In this document: positions 1-11,064 of the stretch, in pieces
How positions within the stretch are numbered: position 1 is the first letter of the stretch
How the letters are laid out: the number at the start of each line of letters is the position of its first letter
DNA from: Phocoena phocoena
Lineage: Eukaryota > Chordata > Mammalia > Artiodactyla > Phocoenidae
Reading direction: 5' to 3'
Assembly: GCF_963924675.1 (NCBI RefSeq)
Contig: NC_089226.1
Span: 53,151,124-53,215,123 of the forward strand
DNA: 64,000 nucleotides
Translations under genes and position numbers: made by a program
Notes under the pieces: generated by a model
The model's database searches: none
What the model saw: the letters and a program-made list of their open reading frames with translations, nothing else
What the model was told of the DNA's origin: nothing

Positions 1-1022
1 AGAAATTAGAACCCTTGTGCACTGTTGGTGGGAATGTAAAATAGTGCACTGTGGGGAAACAGTATGACTATTCTTCAAAAAATTAAAAATAGGTTTACCA
101 TATAATTCAGCAATTGCACTTCTTGATATATGCTCAGGAGAATTGAAAGTAGGATCTTAAAGGGATATTTGTATACCTAGGTTCATAGCAGCATTATTCA
201 CAGGATCTAAAATGTAGAAACAAGTGTCCATTAATAGATGAATGAATAAGCAAAATGTGGTATACATGGAATATTATTCAGCCTCAAAAAGGAAGGGAAT
301 TCCTTTTCTTTATTTGTTTTTTATTTATTTATTTATGGCTGCGTTGGGTCTTTGTTGCTGCGCACGGGCTTTCTCTAGTTGCAGCGAGTGAGGGCTACTC
401 TTCGTTGCGGTGCGTGGGCTTCTCATTGCGGTGGCTTCTCTTGTTGCAGAGCACGGGCTCTAGGCACGTGGGCTTCAGTAATTGTGGCACGTGGGCTCAG
501 TAATTGTGGCTCACGGGATCTAGAGAACAGGCTCAGTAGTTGTGGTGCACAGGTTTAGTTGCTCCGCAGCATGTGGGATCTTCCCTGACCAGGGCTCAAA
601 CCCATGTCCCCTGCATTGGCAGGTGGATTCTTAACCACTGCGCCACCAGGGAAGTCCCAAGGAAGGGAATTCTGACACATGCTACAACATGGATGAACCT
701 TGAGGACGTTATGCTAAGTGATATAAGCCAGTCCAAAAAAAAAAAAAAAAAAATTACCCTATGATTCCATTTATATGAGGTATTTAGAGTAGTCAAACCC
801 ATAAAGACAGAAAGTAGAATAGTGGCTGCCAGGGGCTGGGAGGAAGAGAGAAGAAGTTCACATTGAATGGGTACTGAGTTTAAATTTTGCAAGATGAAAA
901 GAGTTCTGGAGATGGATGGTAGTGACTGTTGCACACAGTATGAATGTACTTGATGCCACTGAACTGTCACTTAAAAATGCTTACGATAGTAAATGTTTTG
1001 TGTATTTTACCACAAATTTTTA
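1..1022 (+). mobile_element. LINE-1 3' end, split by a CHR SINE
   Basis: Sense L1 covering the last part of ORF2 and the 3' UTR. Visible landmarks are the block coding for the ORF2 C-terminus (TTGGTGGGAATGTAAA near 25), the 'ATATTATTCAGCCT' block near 270, 'GTGGCTGCCAGGGGCTGGG' near 820 and the terminal 'GTATTTTACCACAA' near 1000. The reading frame is broken by many stops. The 5' side runs off the window. A SINE at 303-658 interrupts it, and the L1 resumes exactly at the duplicated target. Pattern resembles the L1MA/L1MB age class; the subfamily is not certain. Confidence 0.85.
303..658 (-). mobile_element. CHR-type tRNA-derived SINE, long form
   Basis: Read on the minus strand it begins with GGGACTTCCCTGGTGGCGCA, passes through a tRNA-like B-box region and a long tRNA-unrelated body, and ends in an AT-rich A/TAAA tail (305-340 on the plus strand). 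A 14-bp target duplication, AAGGAAGGGAATTC, flanks it at 289-302 and 659-672, splitting an L1. It keeps about 150 bp of central sequence missing from the other three CHR copies here, so it is the full-length rather than the deleted type. Confidence 0.93.
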
Positions 1023-1712
1023 AAACTTGGGGAAAAGTCTTTTTCCTATTGGATTGAGTTGATGTCTGTTGAAAAATAAAATGACAGTATAAATGGGAGT
1101 CTATTTCCATCTCTCTATTCTGTTCTGTTGATCTATTTCTTGATCTCTATGTCAAAACCATATTATCTTGAATACTGTAGCTTTAGAGCAAGTCTTGAAA
1201 TTAGGTAATGTTAGCTCTCCAACTTTGTTCTTTCAAAATTGCTTTGGATATCTTTGCATTTCTATATAAATTTTAGAACCAGCTTGTGAAAGTCTACCCA
1301 AAAAATAATCCTCTTGGGATTTTGACTGGGATTGTGTTGAATCTATAGATCAATTTAGGATGAGTTTACATCTTAAGTAGCTGAACATGGTATATTCCTC
1401 CACTTATTTAGATCTACTTTAATTTCTCTCAGCAATGTTTTATAGTTTTCCACATAGAGATTTTCCACATATTTTGTTAAATTTATTCCAAAATGCTTTA
1501 TGTTTTATAAGTGCTGTTTTAAATGAAATATTTTACATATTAGCTATAAGGATATATAACTACAAGTAATTGAGGCATATTAATATGATACCCTACTATC
1601 TTATTAACTACATTTATTAGGGCTGATATATGTATTGTAGTTTCCTTTGGATTTTCAATGTAAATGATCATATTATGTGAAAATAAAATCAGTTGTACTC
1701 TACTGCAATCAT

Positions 1713-1774
1713 CTTCCTTCCTTCCTTCCTTCCTTTCTCCCTTCCTTCCTTCCTTCCTTTTTTTCTTTCTTTCC
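1713..1774. repeat. (TTCC)n-like simple repeat
   Basis: Imperfect TTCC/TTTC tract inside the antisense L1; interruptions (CTCC, TTTTTTT) divide it into two runs. Confidence 0.9.
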
Positions 1775-2662
1775 ATTTTTTTGGCTTGTTCCTTACCAGT
1801 GTATCTCTAGTGCTTCATCAGGTTACAGAAATTCTCAAGTATTCCTAGTTTTCTAAGAATTTTTCCTTATCATGAGTGGGTTTTGAAATTTGTAAATTTC
1901 TTTTTCTGCATCTATTAAAGTGATTATGTAGTGTATCTCTTATACTGTGTTAATATGGCAAATAACATTAACTGATTTTTAAGTGTTAAAACAGCCTTCC
2001 ATGATTCAATTTGCTAATCTCTCATTCAGTATTTTTGCATCTATGTGCAACAGTGGTTAGTCTAATTTTTTTTAATATTTTGTCAAGATTTGGTACTATA
2101 GTTATTCTGACTTCATAAAACAAGTGGGAAGTTTTTTCTTCTCTGTTTTCTGAAATAATTTATCTAAAACTGGCTTAACTTCTTTCTTTCATTTCTGATA
2201 GGATATTATTTCTTCCTTTGGTATCTGATAGGATTCCCCAGTCAGAACTTGTAGGTCTAGAATTTTCTCTGGGGGAGTATTTGATAATGAATTCAAATTT
2301 ATTAGATATAGGACTATTCAAATGATCTGTTTTTTCTCAAGTCAGTTTTGCTAAGTTGTATTTTTCAAGAAATTTGTTGAATTCTTAAGTTATGGATAAT
2401 CCTTCGAATGTCCTTTAAATGTCTGCAGCATCTGTAGTAATTATCCCTCATTTATGACTAATATTGGTCACTTCCATTCTCTCCCTTTTCCTTGATCCAT
2501 CTAGCTAGACTTCTGCTAAGTTTCTCAGGCTCTTCAAAGAATGGATTTTGGATTTTGTTAACTTTCTTTATTGCTTACCTATCTTCTATTTCCTTGATTG
2601 CTACACTTATTTTTATAGTCTATTTACTTTGAATTTACTTTGCTATTCTTTTGTGGCTTCTT

Positions 2663-2879
2663 TTTTTTTTTCTTTCTTTTTTTGTGGTAACGTGGGCCTC
2701 TCACTGTTGTGGCCTGTCCCGTCGCGGAGCACAGGCTCCGGACGTGCAGGCTCAGCGGCCATGGCTCACGGGCCCAGCCGCTCCACTGCATGTGGGATCT
2801 TCCCGGACCGGGGCACGAACCCACGTCCCCTGCATCGGCAGGCGGACTCTCAACCACTGCGCCACCAGGGAAGCCCTCT
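2663..2879 (-). mobile_element. CHR-type SINE, short (deleted) form
   Basis: Minus-strand copy with poly-T head at 2661-2690 and the GGGCTTCCCTGGTGGCGCAG end at about 2876. The 14-bp target duplication TTTTGTGGCTTCTT lies at 2649-2662 and 2880-2893. It is inserted in the old antisense L1. It lacks the central block present in the copy at 303-658, the structure of the deleted CHR types reported from cetaceans. Confidence 0.94.
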
Positions 2880-3497
2880 TTTTGTGGCTTCTTAAGGTTA
2901 AATAAGAGGTCATTGATTTTTTTTAAGCTTTCTTTTTTTTTTTTAAAATACAAGCATTTAAATCAACAGTTCCCTCTAAACACAGCTTTAGTTCCATCCT
3001 AAAATTTTTGATATATTGTATCTTTGTTAGCATTCAGATCAAAATATTTTCTGATTTCCCTAATTTCTTCTTTGGTCCACATTCTATTTAGAAGTACATT
3101 ACTTATCAAATATTTTAGATATTCCTAGATATTGTGTTGTTACCGACCTCAATTTAATTCCACTGAAGTCAGAGAACAGCTCTATGTGATTTTGATCCTT
3201 TTCAACTATGGTCTATCTTGATGAACACGTGCACTTGAAAAAAATAGCTTTGTAGTTGTATAGTGTTCTACAGATATCAGTTAGGTCAAGGTGGTTGACA
3301 GTGCTGTTCAGAACATTTATGTCTTTACTTTTTCTTTTATTTTAGTTTCTATGGGAAGGGTGTTAAAGTCTCCAGCTATAATTGGAATTACCTATTTATT
3401 TCTTTAATTCTCTCAATTTTAAATGTCTTCTCACCAGTGTCCTTTTATCATTACGAAGGGTCTTTCTATCCTTGATAAAGCTCTTTGTCTTGAAGTC

Positions 3498-4270
3498 TGT
3501 ATCAGGCAGGGTCCAGAGATCACACAGCATTTGAAGAGCAAGTTTCATGTAAAGAATTATTAATTAGTAACAGAGGATTCATTACTAAGGGGAAAAGAGA
3601 CCTCTAAGGAACACAATAATAGCTGATACAGGGAGCAGCCACTACCTCTGGGGCAGAGGAATCATACCCAAGGAAGAGGACCCTAAGCAAGAGACTCAGA
3701 CCTTGTTGGAAAGTGTGTGATTTGACAAACTGGTGGCAGAGAAAGTCAATGAGGTGCCACAGACCGCAGCTCTCATGTAAGGAAGAACACACTAGCGAGC
3801 TGATGAAATTCGCTAGGAAATCATCTACTGAGGTATCACTGAGACTCACTGAAAGCTACCTTCTGAGGCACCAAATGAATGCTCCCGGAAGACACCTGCT
3901 AGGCTGCTTCTGAAACTCACGGGGAAGGTGCACCTGCAAGAGTCGCTGGATTGCCAGCTCGGGTGCTGGTGTCAACTTGCTAAGAAGCCACCCACAAGGA
4001 TGCCACTGACAGTCCATGGGGAGTGAGCACCACTGGAGGTCCTGCACACACACTGTGGACCACCACATGCCCTGGGAGAGAGTAAGGAGAAAAGCATACC
4101 AATCAGGGAGAGAAGCCTTTTCCTCCTGCAGTGGCCCTACAGCGCCCTCTACTGACAAAAGTTAACAGAACCGGCAAAGGTGAAATATTTACAGAGTCCA
4201 CCTCCAACATCACAAAGCAGGCCAAGGAGGATGGATTTGGAGATGAGAAACAATAAATTATTTACTGGCA
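3498..4270 (-). mobile_element. LTR-like insertion, family not named
   Basis: About 770 bp with no L1 similarity that splits the antisense L1: L1 text stops at ...CTTGAAGTCTG (3500) and resumes with TGATATCAAATCAAGC near 4288. It contains GCGCCCTCTACTG and an AATAAATTATT stretch near 4252, features I associate with old ERVL-class LTRs, but no family name can be assigned. Orientation is inferred only. It has no open frame with recognisable retroviral content. Confidence 0.45.
4141..4155 (-). promoter_or_regulatory. CTCF-like motif inside the LTR-like element
   Basis: On the minus strand TCAGTAGAGGGCGCT matches the CTCF core CCASYAGRKGGCRSY at 14 of 15 positions (the first C is T). Transposon-borne CTCF sites are well known in mammals. 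Occupancy cannot be judged from sequence. Confidence 0.4.
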
Positions 4271-5431
4271 AAAGGTGTAATTTGTTTGATATCAAATCAA
4301 GCAAGTCCTGCCTCTTTATGTTTACTCTTTGCATGGTTTATCTTTTTTCTGTCCGAACACTTTCAACCAATCTGCATCGTTATATTTAAAATGCATTTCT
4401 TTTAGACAGTATCTGTAGTTGGTCCTTGTTTCTTTTTAATCCTTCTGTCAAGTTTCTGATTTTTAATTGGAGTGTTTACTTCATACACATTTATTGTAAC
4501 TATTGATATGGTTGGTTTTAGCTCTACTAGTTTTTTGTTTTTTTTGTTTTTTTTTTCTGTTTGCCTCCTCTGTTTTTGCTTCTTTCTTCTTTATGACCGT
4601 CTTTGGAATTTTTTTTTTAGATTTCAATTTTTATTTTCTCTCTTGGCCTTTTAATATACCTCTTTGCATTTTTAAAAGTGACCACTCTATTGATTACAAT
4701 ATACATTCTTAAATTTCCTCTCTGCTTGGAGTTAATCTTGCAACATTGGTGATAAAATGTAGCAACCCCATAGGTCCATTTATCTCTTCTTACCTTCCTT
4801 TGGGTTATAATTGCCCTGTTATTACAACTACATACAGTATAACTCCCACAAGACAATGTTACAGTTTTTGCTTTAATGAGTCCTATATATATATATGTTA
4901 AATAAGAGATTTAATAGAAAAATCTAGTCTATTATATTTACCCAGATACTTACAATTCCCAGTACCTTTTCTTCCCTCCCAAAGAATCAAGTCTCCATCT
5001 GGTGTAACTTCCCTTCAGCCTGAAGCCCCTCCTTTTATTAGTTCATGTAGCGCAGATCTTCAATCAATAAATTCTCTTAGTTTTGTCTTATTTTAAAGTG
5101 TCTTTATTTCAGCTTTATTCTTGAAAGAAAATATCAGTTGATATTCTTATTCTGGGTTGCTTTTCTGTTTAGCACTTTAAAGATATTTGCACCACTTTCT
5201 GGACTTCATGGTTACTGATGAGAAGTCAACAGTATTCTGCATGGTCATTGCCCTTTATGTAATGTGTCATTTTCTTTAAGGTGCTTTAAAGGTTTCTCTT
5301 CGTCTTTGGTTTTCAGCAGTTTGACTATGATTTCCTTAGATGTGATTTTCTTTATATCTATCATGCTTGCAGTTCTCTGAGTTCTTGAATTTGTAAATTT
5401 ATGTCTTTCTCAAAGTTTGGAAAAGTTCAGC

Positions 5432-5888
5432 TGTCTTAGGGTTCTCCAGAAAAGCAGAACCAATAGGATAGAGAGAGAGAGGTATAAAAAAGGGGAAATT
5501 TATTATAGGAATTGGTTCACGTGATTCTGGAAGCTGAGAAGTCCCGTGATATGCCATCTATAAGCTGGAGAGCCAGGAAATAATGGTGGTATAATTCAGT
5601 ACATAGGAATCAAGGAACTGATGTCTGTGGGCAAGAAAAGATGGATGTCTCAGCTGAGGGAAGAAGTGCAAATTCACCCTTCCTCCACCTTTTACTTTGA
5701 TTCAAGTTCTCAGCAGATGGGACAATGCCCAACCTCATTGTGGAGGGTGATCTTCTTTCCTTAGTCAACCCATTCAAATGCTAATCTCTTCTGAAAATAC
5801 TCTCACAGACATACCCAGAAATAATGTTTTACAGTTATCCGGTCATCCTTTAGCCCAGTCAAGTTGACACATGGTATTAATCATCCCA
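5432..5888 (-). mobile_element. MLT2-like ERVL solo LTR
   Basis: Antisense LTR: starts TGTCTTAGGGTTCTCCAGAA with CAGAACCAATAGG next, and ends CAAGTTGACACATGG...ATTAATCATCCCA, the mirror of the MLT2 start. A central part (GGAGAGCCAGGAAATAATGG, near 5570) differs from the copy at 6460-6850, so it is another subfamily. It carries no internal retroviral region. It sits inside the antisense L1. Confidence 0.72.
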
Positions 5889-5938
5889 TGAGCCATTATA
5901 TCTTTAAGTAATTTTTCTGTCCCTTTCTTTCTTTCCCC

Positions 5939-5960
5939 TCCTTCTGAATATTCAGAAGGA
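5939..5960. other. Perfect 22-bp palindrome
   Basis: Two 11-base arms, TCCTTCTGAAT and its exact reverse complement, abut with no spacer. It lies in the 5' part of the antisense L1. No function is known. Confidence 0.9.
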
Positions 5961-6459
5961 AACCTTTTGTTATTGTCCTAGTTCCTTTGAGTCTCCTTCC
6001 ATTTATTTCAATATTTTTTTCCTCCCTACTCTCAGTTCGGATAATATCTAGACTCTTTCCTCCATCATCTCCATTCTGTTAAGTCCACCCAGGGACTTTT
6101 TATTTCACAGATTGCATTTTTCACTCGGAGAATTTCCATTTGGTTATTAGATTAATTGCCTTCTTTATTGAGATTGTGTGTCTTTTCATTCACCACAACC
6201 ATATTTTCCCCACATCACTAAGCGTAGTTAAAATGGCTTCTTTAAAACCCTTGTCTGCTAATTCCAACCCTTGGGTCATCTTAGAGTTGATTTCAGTGGG
6301 TTGTCTTTCCTCTTGCAACTGGGCTACAATTTTCTGGTTCCTGGTGCATCAAGTCATTTTGGATTTTTTTCTGGTCATTGTGATTATTATGTTGTGGAAC
6401 CTCTAGATTCATTACAGTTCTGAAGAGTGTTGATATTTTTGTTTTAGCAATTAACTTGG

Positions 6460-6850
6460 GGTCACAGTCAAGGTTCTCCCAAGAAACAGAACCAATACAT
6501 ATGATTATGATAAAAGAGATGTATTTTAAGGAATTAGGTCACAAAATTACAGGGTTGGCAAATCTGAAATCTGGAGGCCGGAGGCTGGAAACTCAGGTGG
6601 GATTTGATGTGCAGTCTTGAGGCAGAATTCCTTCCTCTCCATGGAAACTCAGTTTTTGCTCTGAAGGCCTTCAGCTGATGGGATGAGGCCCACCAGCGTT
6701 ATCAAGTGTAATCCCCTTTAGCTTAAGTCCATCCATTGTAGATATCAACCATGTCTACAAAATACCTTCACAGCAGCACCTAGATTAGTATTTGATTAAG
6801 TAACTGCAAACTGTAACTTAGCCTAATTGACATCTAAGACTAACCATCAC
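6460..6850 (-). mobile_element. MLT2-like ERVL solo LTR
   Basis: Antisense LTR with GTTCTCCCAAGAAACAGAACCAATA at the left and AACCATCAC at the right; the central GTCTTGAGGCAGAATTCCTTC and GATGAGGCCCACC blocks are typical of MLT2A/B. ACTTGG occurs at both edges (6454-6459 and 6851-6856), a likely target duplication. No proviral interior remains. Confidence 0.8.
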
Positions 6851-7364
6851 ACTTGGTTAGACTCACACTGCAAAGTTGCACACTTGTAGTAGACGTGCAT
6901 TCTTTAAGCCTCAAGTACAAGCTACTTTCAGCTTGCCCCACACACGTAGGAATAAGCCGGAGACTTGGACGGAGTTTATAAACACACTTTGGCTCTCTAA
7001 GATTCCTCTCTCACTTTTCAGGGGCTGTGGTCACCCTGAACTCTCTTACTTTGCTCTTCAAGCTGGAAGGACTGGATGTTTTGTATCATAGGTTTACCCA
7101 CTCAGCATAGCATCAGTTTGGCTTGTCCTCAGGTTAAATGCCGTAAAAATGAAAAACATACCCCAGACTACACCCTTCTTTCAAATTTTTTGTTTCCCTC
7201 CAGAATCCACCTGCTATTTTGTCACTTTCTAGTGCCTGCACGTCATTGTTTTGATTTTCGTTTTTGCTTTTGTATTTAGCCCACAGTTTACAGATGTGAC
7301 CCGTGGAAGGGTAGGATCTGGTAGGAGTTCACTTGGCTCTCCTGAAAGCAGAAACCTCACAGAC

Positions 7365-7456
7365 ACTGTGACTATTAAATGAGACAATGAAAGAAAAGGC
7401 TCGGCACATTTCTGGCACGTGGTGAGTGTCAATAAATGATAGCTATTATTATTTAT
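7365..7456 (+). repeat. MIR SINE, 3' half
   Basis: ATTAAATGAGACAATG..., TCTGGCACGTGGTGAGTGTCAATAAATGATAGCTATTATTATT follow the MIR 3' consensus. The tRNA-related half is missing or beyond recognition. Confidence 0.72.
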
Positions 7457-7541
7457 TAGGATGAGCAGCTAACAGAGTAATGGTTCTGGTTAAACATTTG
7501 GTTCAAAGCCAAACTCTAGATGGCTCTAAAGGTTCAGGGGG

Positions 7542-7575
7542 CAGCAAATCTCCAGATTCCTCAGGAGATTTGCTG
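7542..7575. other. Perfect hairpin, 12-bp stem, 10-nt loop
   Basis: CAGCAAATCTCC (7542-7553) and GGAGATTTGCTG (7564-7575) are exact reverse complements around the loop AGATTCCTCA. It lies in sequence with no recognised repeat between a MIR and an L2 remnant. Confidence 0.88.
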
Positions 7576-7784
7576 AGGAAAATTAGGAACAAGGCAGTGC
7601 GTCAGGGTCATAGCCAAAGTTATTTTCCAAGGCTGTTTCCAGCTCCTTCCAGGAACTAGTGCTAATTGGGGAACTGAGGCAACCATCCCACTGTAAAACT
7701 GAAACTAATCCAGAATTTTTTCTAAAAGCAATAAGAGAAAACTGAGGCTTGGCAAGCACTCAAGACTAGACTGTGTGCCCACTA

Positions 7785-7909
7785 CTATAATGTAAACTTC
7801 ATCAGGGCAAATTTTTTTTGTCTGGTTTATTAATGTATGTATTTCCCAGAGTCCAGCCCAGTGCTTGGAACATAGTGGGCACTCCATAAACGGTTGAAGG
7901 AATGGATGA
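7785..7909 (+). repeat. L2 3' end
   Basis: TGTAAACTTCATCAGGGCAAAT... CCAGCCCAGTGCTTGGAACATAGTGGGCACTCCATAAACGGTTGAAGGAATGGATGAA matches the conserved L2 3' terminus, ending in its short GAATGGAT repeat. Confidence 0.75.
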
Positions 7910-8794
7910 AAATTCAGAGAGCAAAAGACTTCTTTGAACTTCTACTGGGTGAGTTTGAATGTGCTCTTCTGAAGGAAGATGTGCTCAGAGAAGAAGAAAG
8001 CTGAGTCTGTGGGTAGGACATACCACCAGTGGCAGCAAGTAAAACGCTGAAAGGGCAGATAAAACCCTTCTCCACAGATCCTCCCTCAATCCGCTCAGCC
8101 AAAGGAGTGACCTTCCATCTCAGTCTGTCCTGGGTCTGCAAAACATTAAGACCGAATGAGTGGCCTGTGTACAACCTCTGTTTGAGGTTTCATCAACATC
8201 TTGAAGCAGTTTTTGATCATTTAGGGTTTGGCACCCATCAAAACACGGGCTCTGCCAAACCCTCACTTTCTTTTATGTTTCAGCTCTAACACCCTGAAAA
8301 CAATCTTGAGCCTGTTGATTCTACTTCTTCAGTTTCACTGTGTCATCAAAACATTCACTTTAAACACATCACTGGCAGTCAAAGGACTCTTCAGCTATTG
8401 GTCAGGGCAATGAGTCAGCTAGATCCGGACTATCTTCCCGGCCATGCACTGATCCTTCTGTCACTTTCACATCCCTCAGTCTGTCCCAGCCACAAAAGTC
8501 TTCGCACTGAGCCAGCAGCGTTCACTATTATTTAAAGGAAGCTAATTTTTTTAAAAAAATATATGTGCTCATTGGAAGATATCAGGGGAATTCAGATTAA
8601 TATAGATCAACCTAAGGAAAATATGACCACCCAGAGATAAGCACAGGGACCACGAATCCTTGCATTCAGTAGTTTTTCTCTGCCGTATATCTTATGCAGT
8701 TGGAATGATGGTATAGCATAATTTTCTACCATTTCCCTTAATAGAAAGGGAAATTTCATGTTATGAAATATTATGCATCTATACAATTATAATG
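7910..8794. other. No gene; mostly unassigned sequence
   Basis: Nothing coding recognised. 8531-8790 has the A/T-rich texture of an old LINE fragment (GACCACCCAGAGATAAGCAC near 8625) and contains a small hairpin, ATTTCCCTT/AAGGGAAAT, at 8731-8754. Family not assigned. Confidence 0.5.
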
Positions 8795-9000
8795 CCTATA
8801 CTTATCCATTCAATCAAGAAATGTTTATTGAACATCTGCCAGATGGCTAGCAGAGAAGACAAAGCCCCTGGCCTCGGGGAGCTTGCCGTGTTGTGGAGGA
8901 GACACACAACAAGAGAATCACTTAAGTTGTAAGGACAGTAAGGGAGACTGAGGCCGGGTAGGAGGCTAGCGTGCTGTCTGAGGGGAAGTCTGTCTGAGGA
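8795..9000 (-). repeat. L2 remnant, antisense
   Basis: Starts CCATTCAATCAAGAAATGTTTATTGAACATCTGCCAGATGG and continues GACAAAGCCCCTGGCCTCGGGGAGCTTGCCGTG, the reverse of the L2 3' end including its 'gagggcagggattttgtc' block. Confidence 0.7.
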
Positions 9001-10299
9001 GATGCAATTAAGCAAAGATCTGGTTAAAGTGAGCCTCCATAATACTCCGTGAAATGAATGGCAGTAATAATTCACAGAACCACACACCTGGTATTAAACA
9101 TGTAGTTGCTGAAAATATCTCATGATCAAAATGTCACTCCTGAACGCTTCGAAGTCAGCGAGCGTTCTGAACTGAGCAGCACTCATGGCAACTAAAGCTA
9201 CCAGAATGAATGAGTGGAGTTAAACAGAGGCGAAAAGGAAGAAGGGAGGGAGCAGTTCCTCAGAGTTATCTGACAGGCTGTCTCCTGGGTTTTAGTCCTC
9301 AGTAAGGTTCCCAAATAAAACTGAAACTCACTGCTGAAAAAGAAAGAAAAGAAAAGAAAAGAAAAAAACAGGAAGAAGGAGGAATAAAGAGAAGACAGAG
9401 GGGAGGAGATGATGTACATGCGTGTGTGTTCGTGTATGTGTGATGAGATAGTTGCTGTGGCCATAGGTAACACCAGATAAGAGAACGGAGAGAAGACGCT
9501 TTTCTACGTGACCAGAAGTATCAGCAGAAAATCCTATTTTATTGGCCAATAGAGGACTAAACGTAAAGGAATAGGGCTTTCTGGTAACAGCCTAACATTT
9601 ATCTCTGGTAAATGTTCTATTTTCACCAGTATTGCCCTCTTGGTGGCCACTGGCTAGCCAGAAGCAATTGCACCCCTCTTAAATTCCCACAGCATTTTAT
9701 CTGTGCCAAGCATAGTGCATAGTAATTAGAAGGGGTGAAAAAAACTTTCCTGAATGAAAAAGACACCTTAAGAATGGCACTTAATATAGCCTATCCCGTA
9801 TTATAGTTACAGACAATTTTTTTTCCCTGAGATGTTGTCAGGTCCCTAGGAAATAGTCCTTCATCTTACATATTCACAGTATTTGGTGCAGTAAAGAATA
9901 TTCTGTTAGGGGAGATAGGAAGAAAGGAGGTAGGAATAAGACTCAGTAAAGGCAGGAAAAGCAATTGAACTAAAGCCGTTGCAACAGGGACCAGGAATTC
10001 CAGAGGAGCCGCAAAAGGCAATGAAAAGATAAGACAAAAAAAGAAGGAGGAATTGGGCAAGAGAGAAGAAGCAGGGGCAAGCCACACTCACAGTGGACAA
10101 ACCTTAATCTCAAGCCATCCTCTGATCCAACCGGAAGCAACTTGTCCACTCTTACCAGGCCAGCCATGTGACTTGGCAAGTTTGAATGGGATTCAGAAAA
10201 AAAAAAAAATGCCAAGGCCTGTCCGGTTCCAGTGCAAAAGACATAAGCATTATAAAAGTAACAGTAAAACAGCAACAACTCCTACCCCCAGCATTTCCA
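9001..10299. other. No gene; unique and purine-rich DNA
   Basis: No coding or RNA gene seen. A GAAA/GAAAA tract runs at 9337-9370, followed by purine-rich DNA to 9405; another purine-rich stretch covers 9908-10080. A faint L2-like phrase, GCCAAGCATAGTGCATAGTA, occurs at 9704-9723. Confidence 0.5.
9337..9370. repeat. (GAAA/GAAAA)n simple repeat
   Basis: Imperfect purine tract; plus strand is almost purely A and G. Confidence 0.85.
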
Positions 10300-10515
10300 C
10301 CATCTTTGAGTACCTACTATGGGTATATCAGGGGTTTGACAATTTTTATCTTATTTAATTCTCACCACAGGATGGGGCACGATTATTCCTCATTTCAAAG
10401 TGAGGAAAATAAGGCACAGAAAGGTTAAGTAGCAAGGCCAGAATCACAGAGAAAAAAAGCTGCAAGGCATAATTCAAACTCAGGTCAGTTTCAATATGAA
10501 GTCACGCTGTAAACT
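10300..10515 (-). repeat. MIR SINE, nearly full length
   Basis: Antisense: TTTGAGTACCTACTATGGG, ATCTTATTTAATTCTCACCACAGG, AAAGTGAGGAAAATAAGGCACAGAAAGGTTAAGTAGC and AATTCAAACTCAGGTCAG follow the reversed MIR in order. Confidence 0.82.
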
Positions 10516-11064
10516 AGCCCATGGAAATGCCTCTCTGTAGAGTGACTGATGCCTGTCTGGTGCTTCAGAAGTTGTTGCATGCTCTTAACCCCCCTCCCTG
10601 CAATCAGAAGCCCTCTCAGGTGGCCACCATCTTCCTGGGGCCCCGCAGCAACAGACACCCTAAGGAGTATCTGATCAGCTTCATTTGCTGCCTGGCTTGT
10701 ACAGTCCAGGCAAAAAGCTGGGCTACACTCGAGGTTTATCTCTGCTCAGCAGCTGCTCGGGGCTGTGTGACCCCCAGCCCACACTTCCCTCTGTTCTGTG
10801 CCACCGTCATGGGGCAGTAATGCGCCATCATGTATGTACTGCTGGCGCTCCTTATTCGGTGCACGTTCCCATACGCTTGAGCACTTCTGGGTGGAGGGAT
10901 GACCTAGAAGGCGATTCTAGGCATGCGATTTTAAATAGCTAATGTGGACCACACGCAAAATTTGTCAGTGCTTATTTATAAACTGCTTCTGCTGTTTAGT
11001 ACGCGTTTCTCCTTTAGTCTTCTTACTGAATCCTAGAGAGGCAATTCCATGGACTAGTCTATAG
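10516..11064. other. No gene recognised
   Basis: A 99-codon frame (10521-10820) and an overlapping 85-codon frame show no known motif. No named repeat was identified. Confidence 0.5.

Larger units (their letters stand above)
1030..7290 (-). mobile_element. Ancient LINE-1, antisense, several times interrupted
   Basis: Antisense L1M-type element. 1030-2640 corresponds to ORF2 (for example CTGTTCTGTTGATCTATTTC near 1120); 2900-3500 and 4270-4800 to its upstream ORF2 part (ATTGATATGGTTGG near 4503); 4900-5430, 5890-6460 and 6855-7290 look like the 5' portion. The frames are destroyed. It is cut by a CHR SINE (2663-2879), an LTR-like element (about 3498-4270) and two MLT2-like LTRs (5432-5888, 6460-6850). 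The 5' limit near 7290 is a guess, and more than one old L1 may be joined here. Confidence 0.7.

Noticed and set aside
5432..6850. Possible provirus bounded by two MLT2 LTRs
   Set aside because: The sequence between them (5889-6459) is antisense L1, and the LTRs differ in subtype.
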